Below the pieces are notes generated by a model, which was not told the DNA's origin, ran no database searches, and worked only from the letters and a program-made list of their open reading frames with translations. Positions 63,808-64,000 of a stretch of DNA of 64,000 nucleotides are shown piece after piece. How positions within the stretch are numbered: the first letter of the stretch is position 1; each line of letters begins with the position of its first letter. This DNA is from CAXXOK01 sp964584315. GTDB lineage: Bacteria > Bacillota > Clostridia > Christensenellales > Aristaeellaceae. Position numbers and translations under genes: made by a program. The DNA is taken from positions 6,285 through 70,284 of the forward strand of contig CAZOZO010000014.1 of the NCBI GenBank assembly GCA_964584315.1, given 5' to 3'.

Positions 63808-64000
63808 ATGAAGATGAAAAAGGCTACCCTACTGAAATGGGCCGGGGCGCTTGCCTTTGCCGTGCTGGTACTGCTTGTCTGCCGGGTGACGGTGATCCCC
63901 GACGAGGTGCAGCAGACCACGGTGAACGCCGCGGGCGAGACCGTCGTGGTGGAAAAGCTCAGCCGCGTGCAGCAGTACGTGGCGGACAACTGGGACGGCA
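63808..64000 (+). CDS. DUF2291 family protein, partial (N-terminus)
   Basis: The first 64 codons of a protein cut by the window edge. A membrane anchor (GALAFAVLVLLVCRVTVIPD) is followed by sequence with KLSRVQQYVADNWDG, which fits DUF2291, a periplasmic-facing protein found with rbs-type sugar transporters. AAAGGGG precedes the ATG; a second ATG at 63814 is possible. The family's role is not established; an accessory part in sugar uptake is inferred from neighbourhood. Confidence 0.7.
   Translation, partial: MKMKKATLLKWAGALAFAVLVLLVCRVTVIPDEVQQTTVNAAGETVVVEKLSRVQQYVADNWDG

Overview
The window looks like chromosome of a GC-rich, fermentative, gut-type Bacillota (Clostridia) bacterium. This rests on a radA-yacL pair, PadR, ECF and LacI regulators, several ribose-type sugar ABC systems with their own regulators, glycoside hydrolases GH3 and GH2, a GldA/F/G-like ABC exporter with a DUF4340 partner, strong Shine-Dalgarno (SD) sites and repeated use of TTG starts. 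Genus cannot be read from the sequence. Three sugar-binding proteins have ordinary signal peptides without a usable lipobox, which leaves the envelope type open.

Layout. 1-3275: the end of a sugar-binding protein gene and two divergent AraC-type regulators. 3685-4056: a small DUF1801 protein. 4057-13864: a visibly AT-richer island with decayed sequence, a strong promoter, a leader of about 470 nt and a three-gene operon: a membrane-anchored vWA-like exported protein, a polytopic membrane protein, and an 1826-residue protein that joins an N-terminal tubulin/FtsZ-like nucleotide-binding region to a C-terminal Hsp70/actin-type ATPase. This is the strongest candidate for an undescribed system. 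13965-17449: a polyferredoxin-like membrane protein, a PadR repressor with its operator inside its own promoter, a terpene-cyclase-fold-like protein and a HAD phosphatase.

18157-30494: a carbohydrate region. A LacI regulator, binding protein, ABC ATPase, permease, oxidoreductase and sugar isomerase form one operon. A ROK repressor faces a second operon (HAD, deoxyhypusine-synthase-like, PfkB kinase, ROK kinase, SIS isomerase) that looks like a sugar-phosphate pathway with heptose-type enzymes. 30889-38699: a PanE-like reductase, then a second LacI gene with a GH3 and a GH2 enzyme. Both LacI promoters carry the same 12-bp operator, which suggests joint control.

39130-48912: small secreted proteins, tRNA-Gln, tRNA-Glu and tRNA-Leu, a low-GC two-gene islet beside tRNA-Leu (trypsin-like protease and a UDG-like unknown), a QueG-like protein, a phosphodiester glycosidase, an ECF sigma/anti-sigma pair and an HD protein. 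49076-54824: an Ohr protein and the exporter operon. 55121-61647: housekeeping genes on the minus strand (cytidylate-kinase-like, yacL, radA, methyltransferase, uvrC). 61859-64000: fucose mutarotase, a ribose-type binding protein and the start of a DUF2291 gene, which is the front of another sugar-uptake operon.
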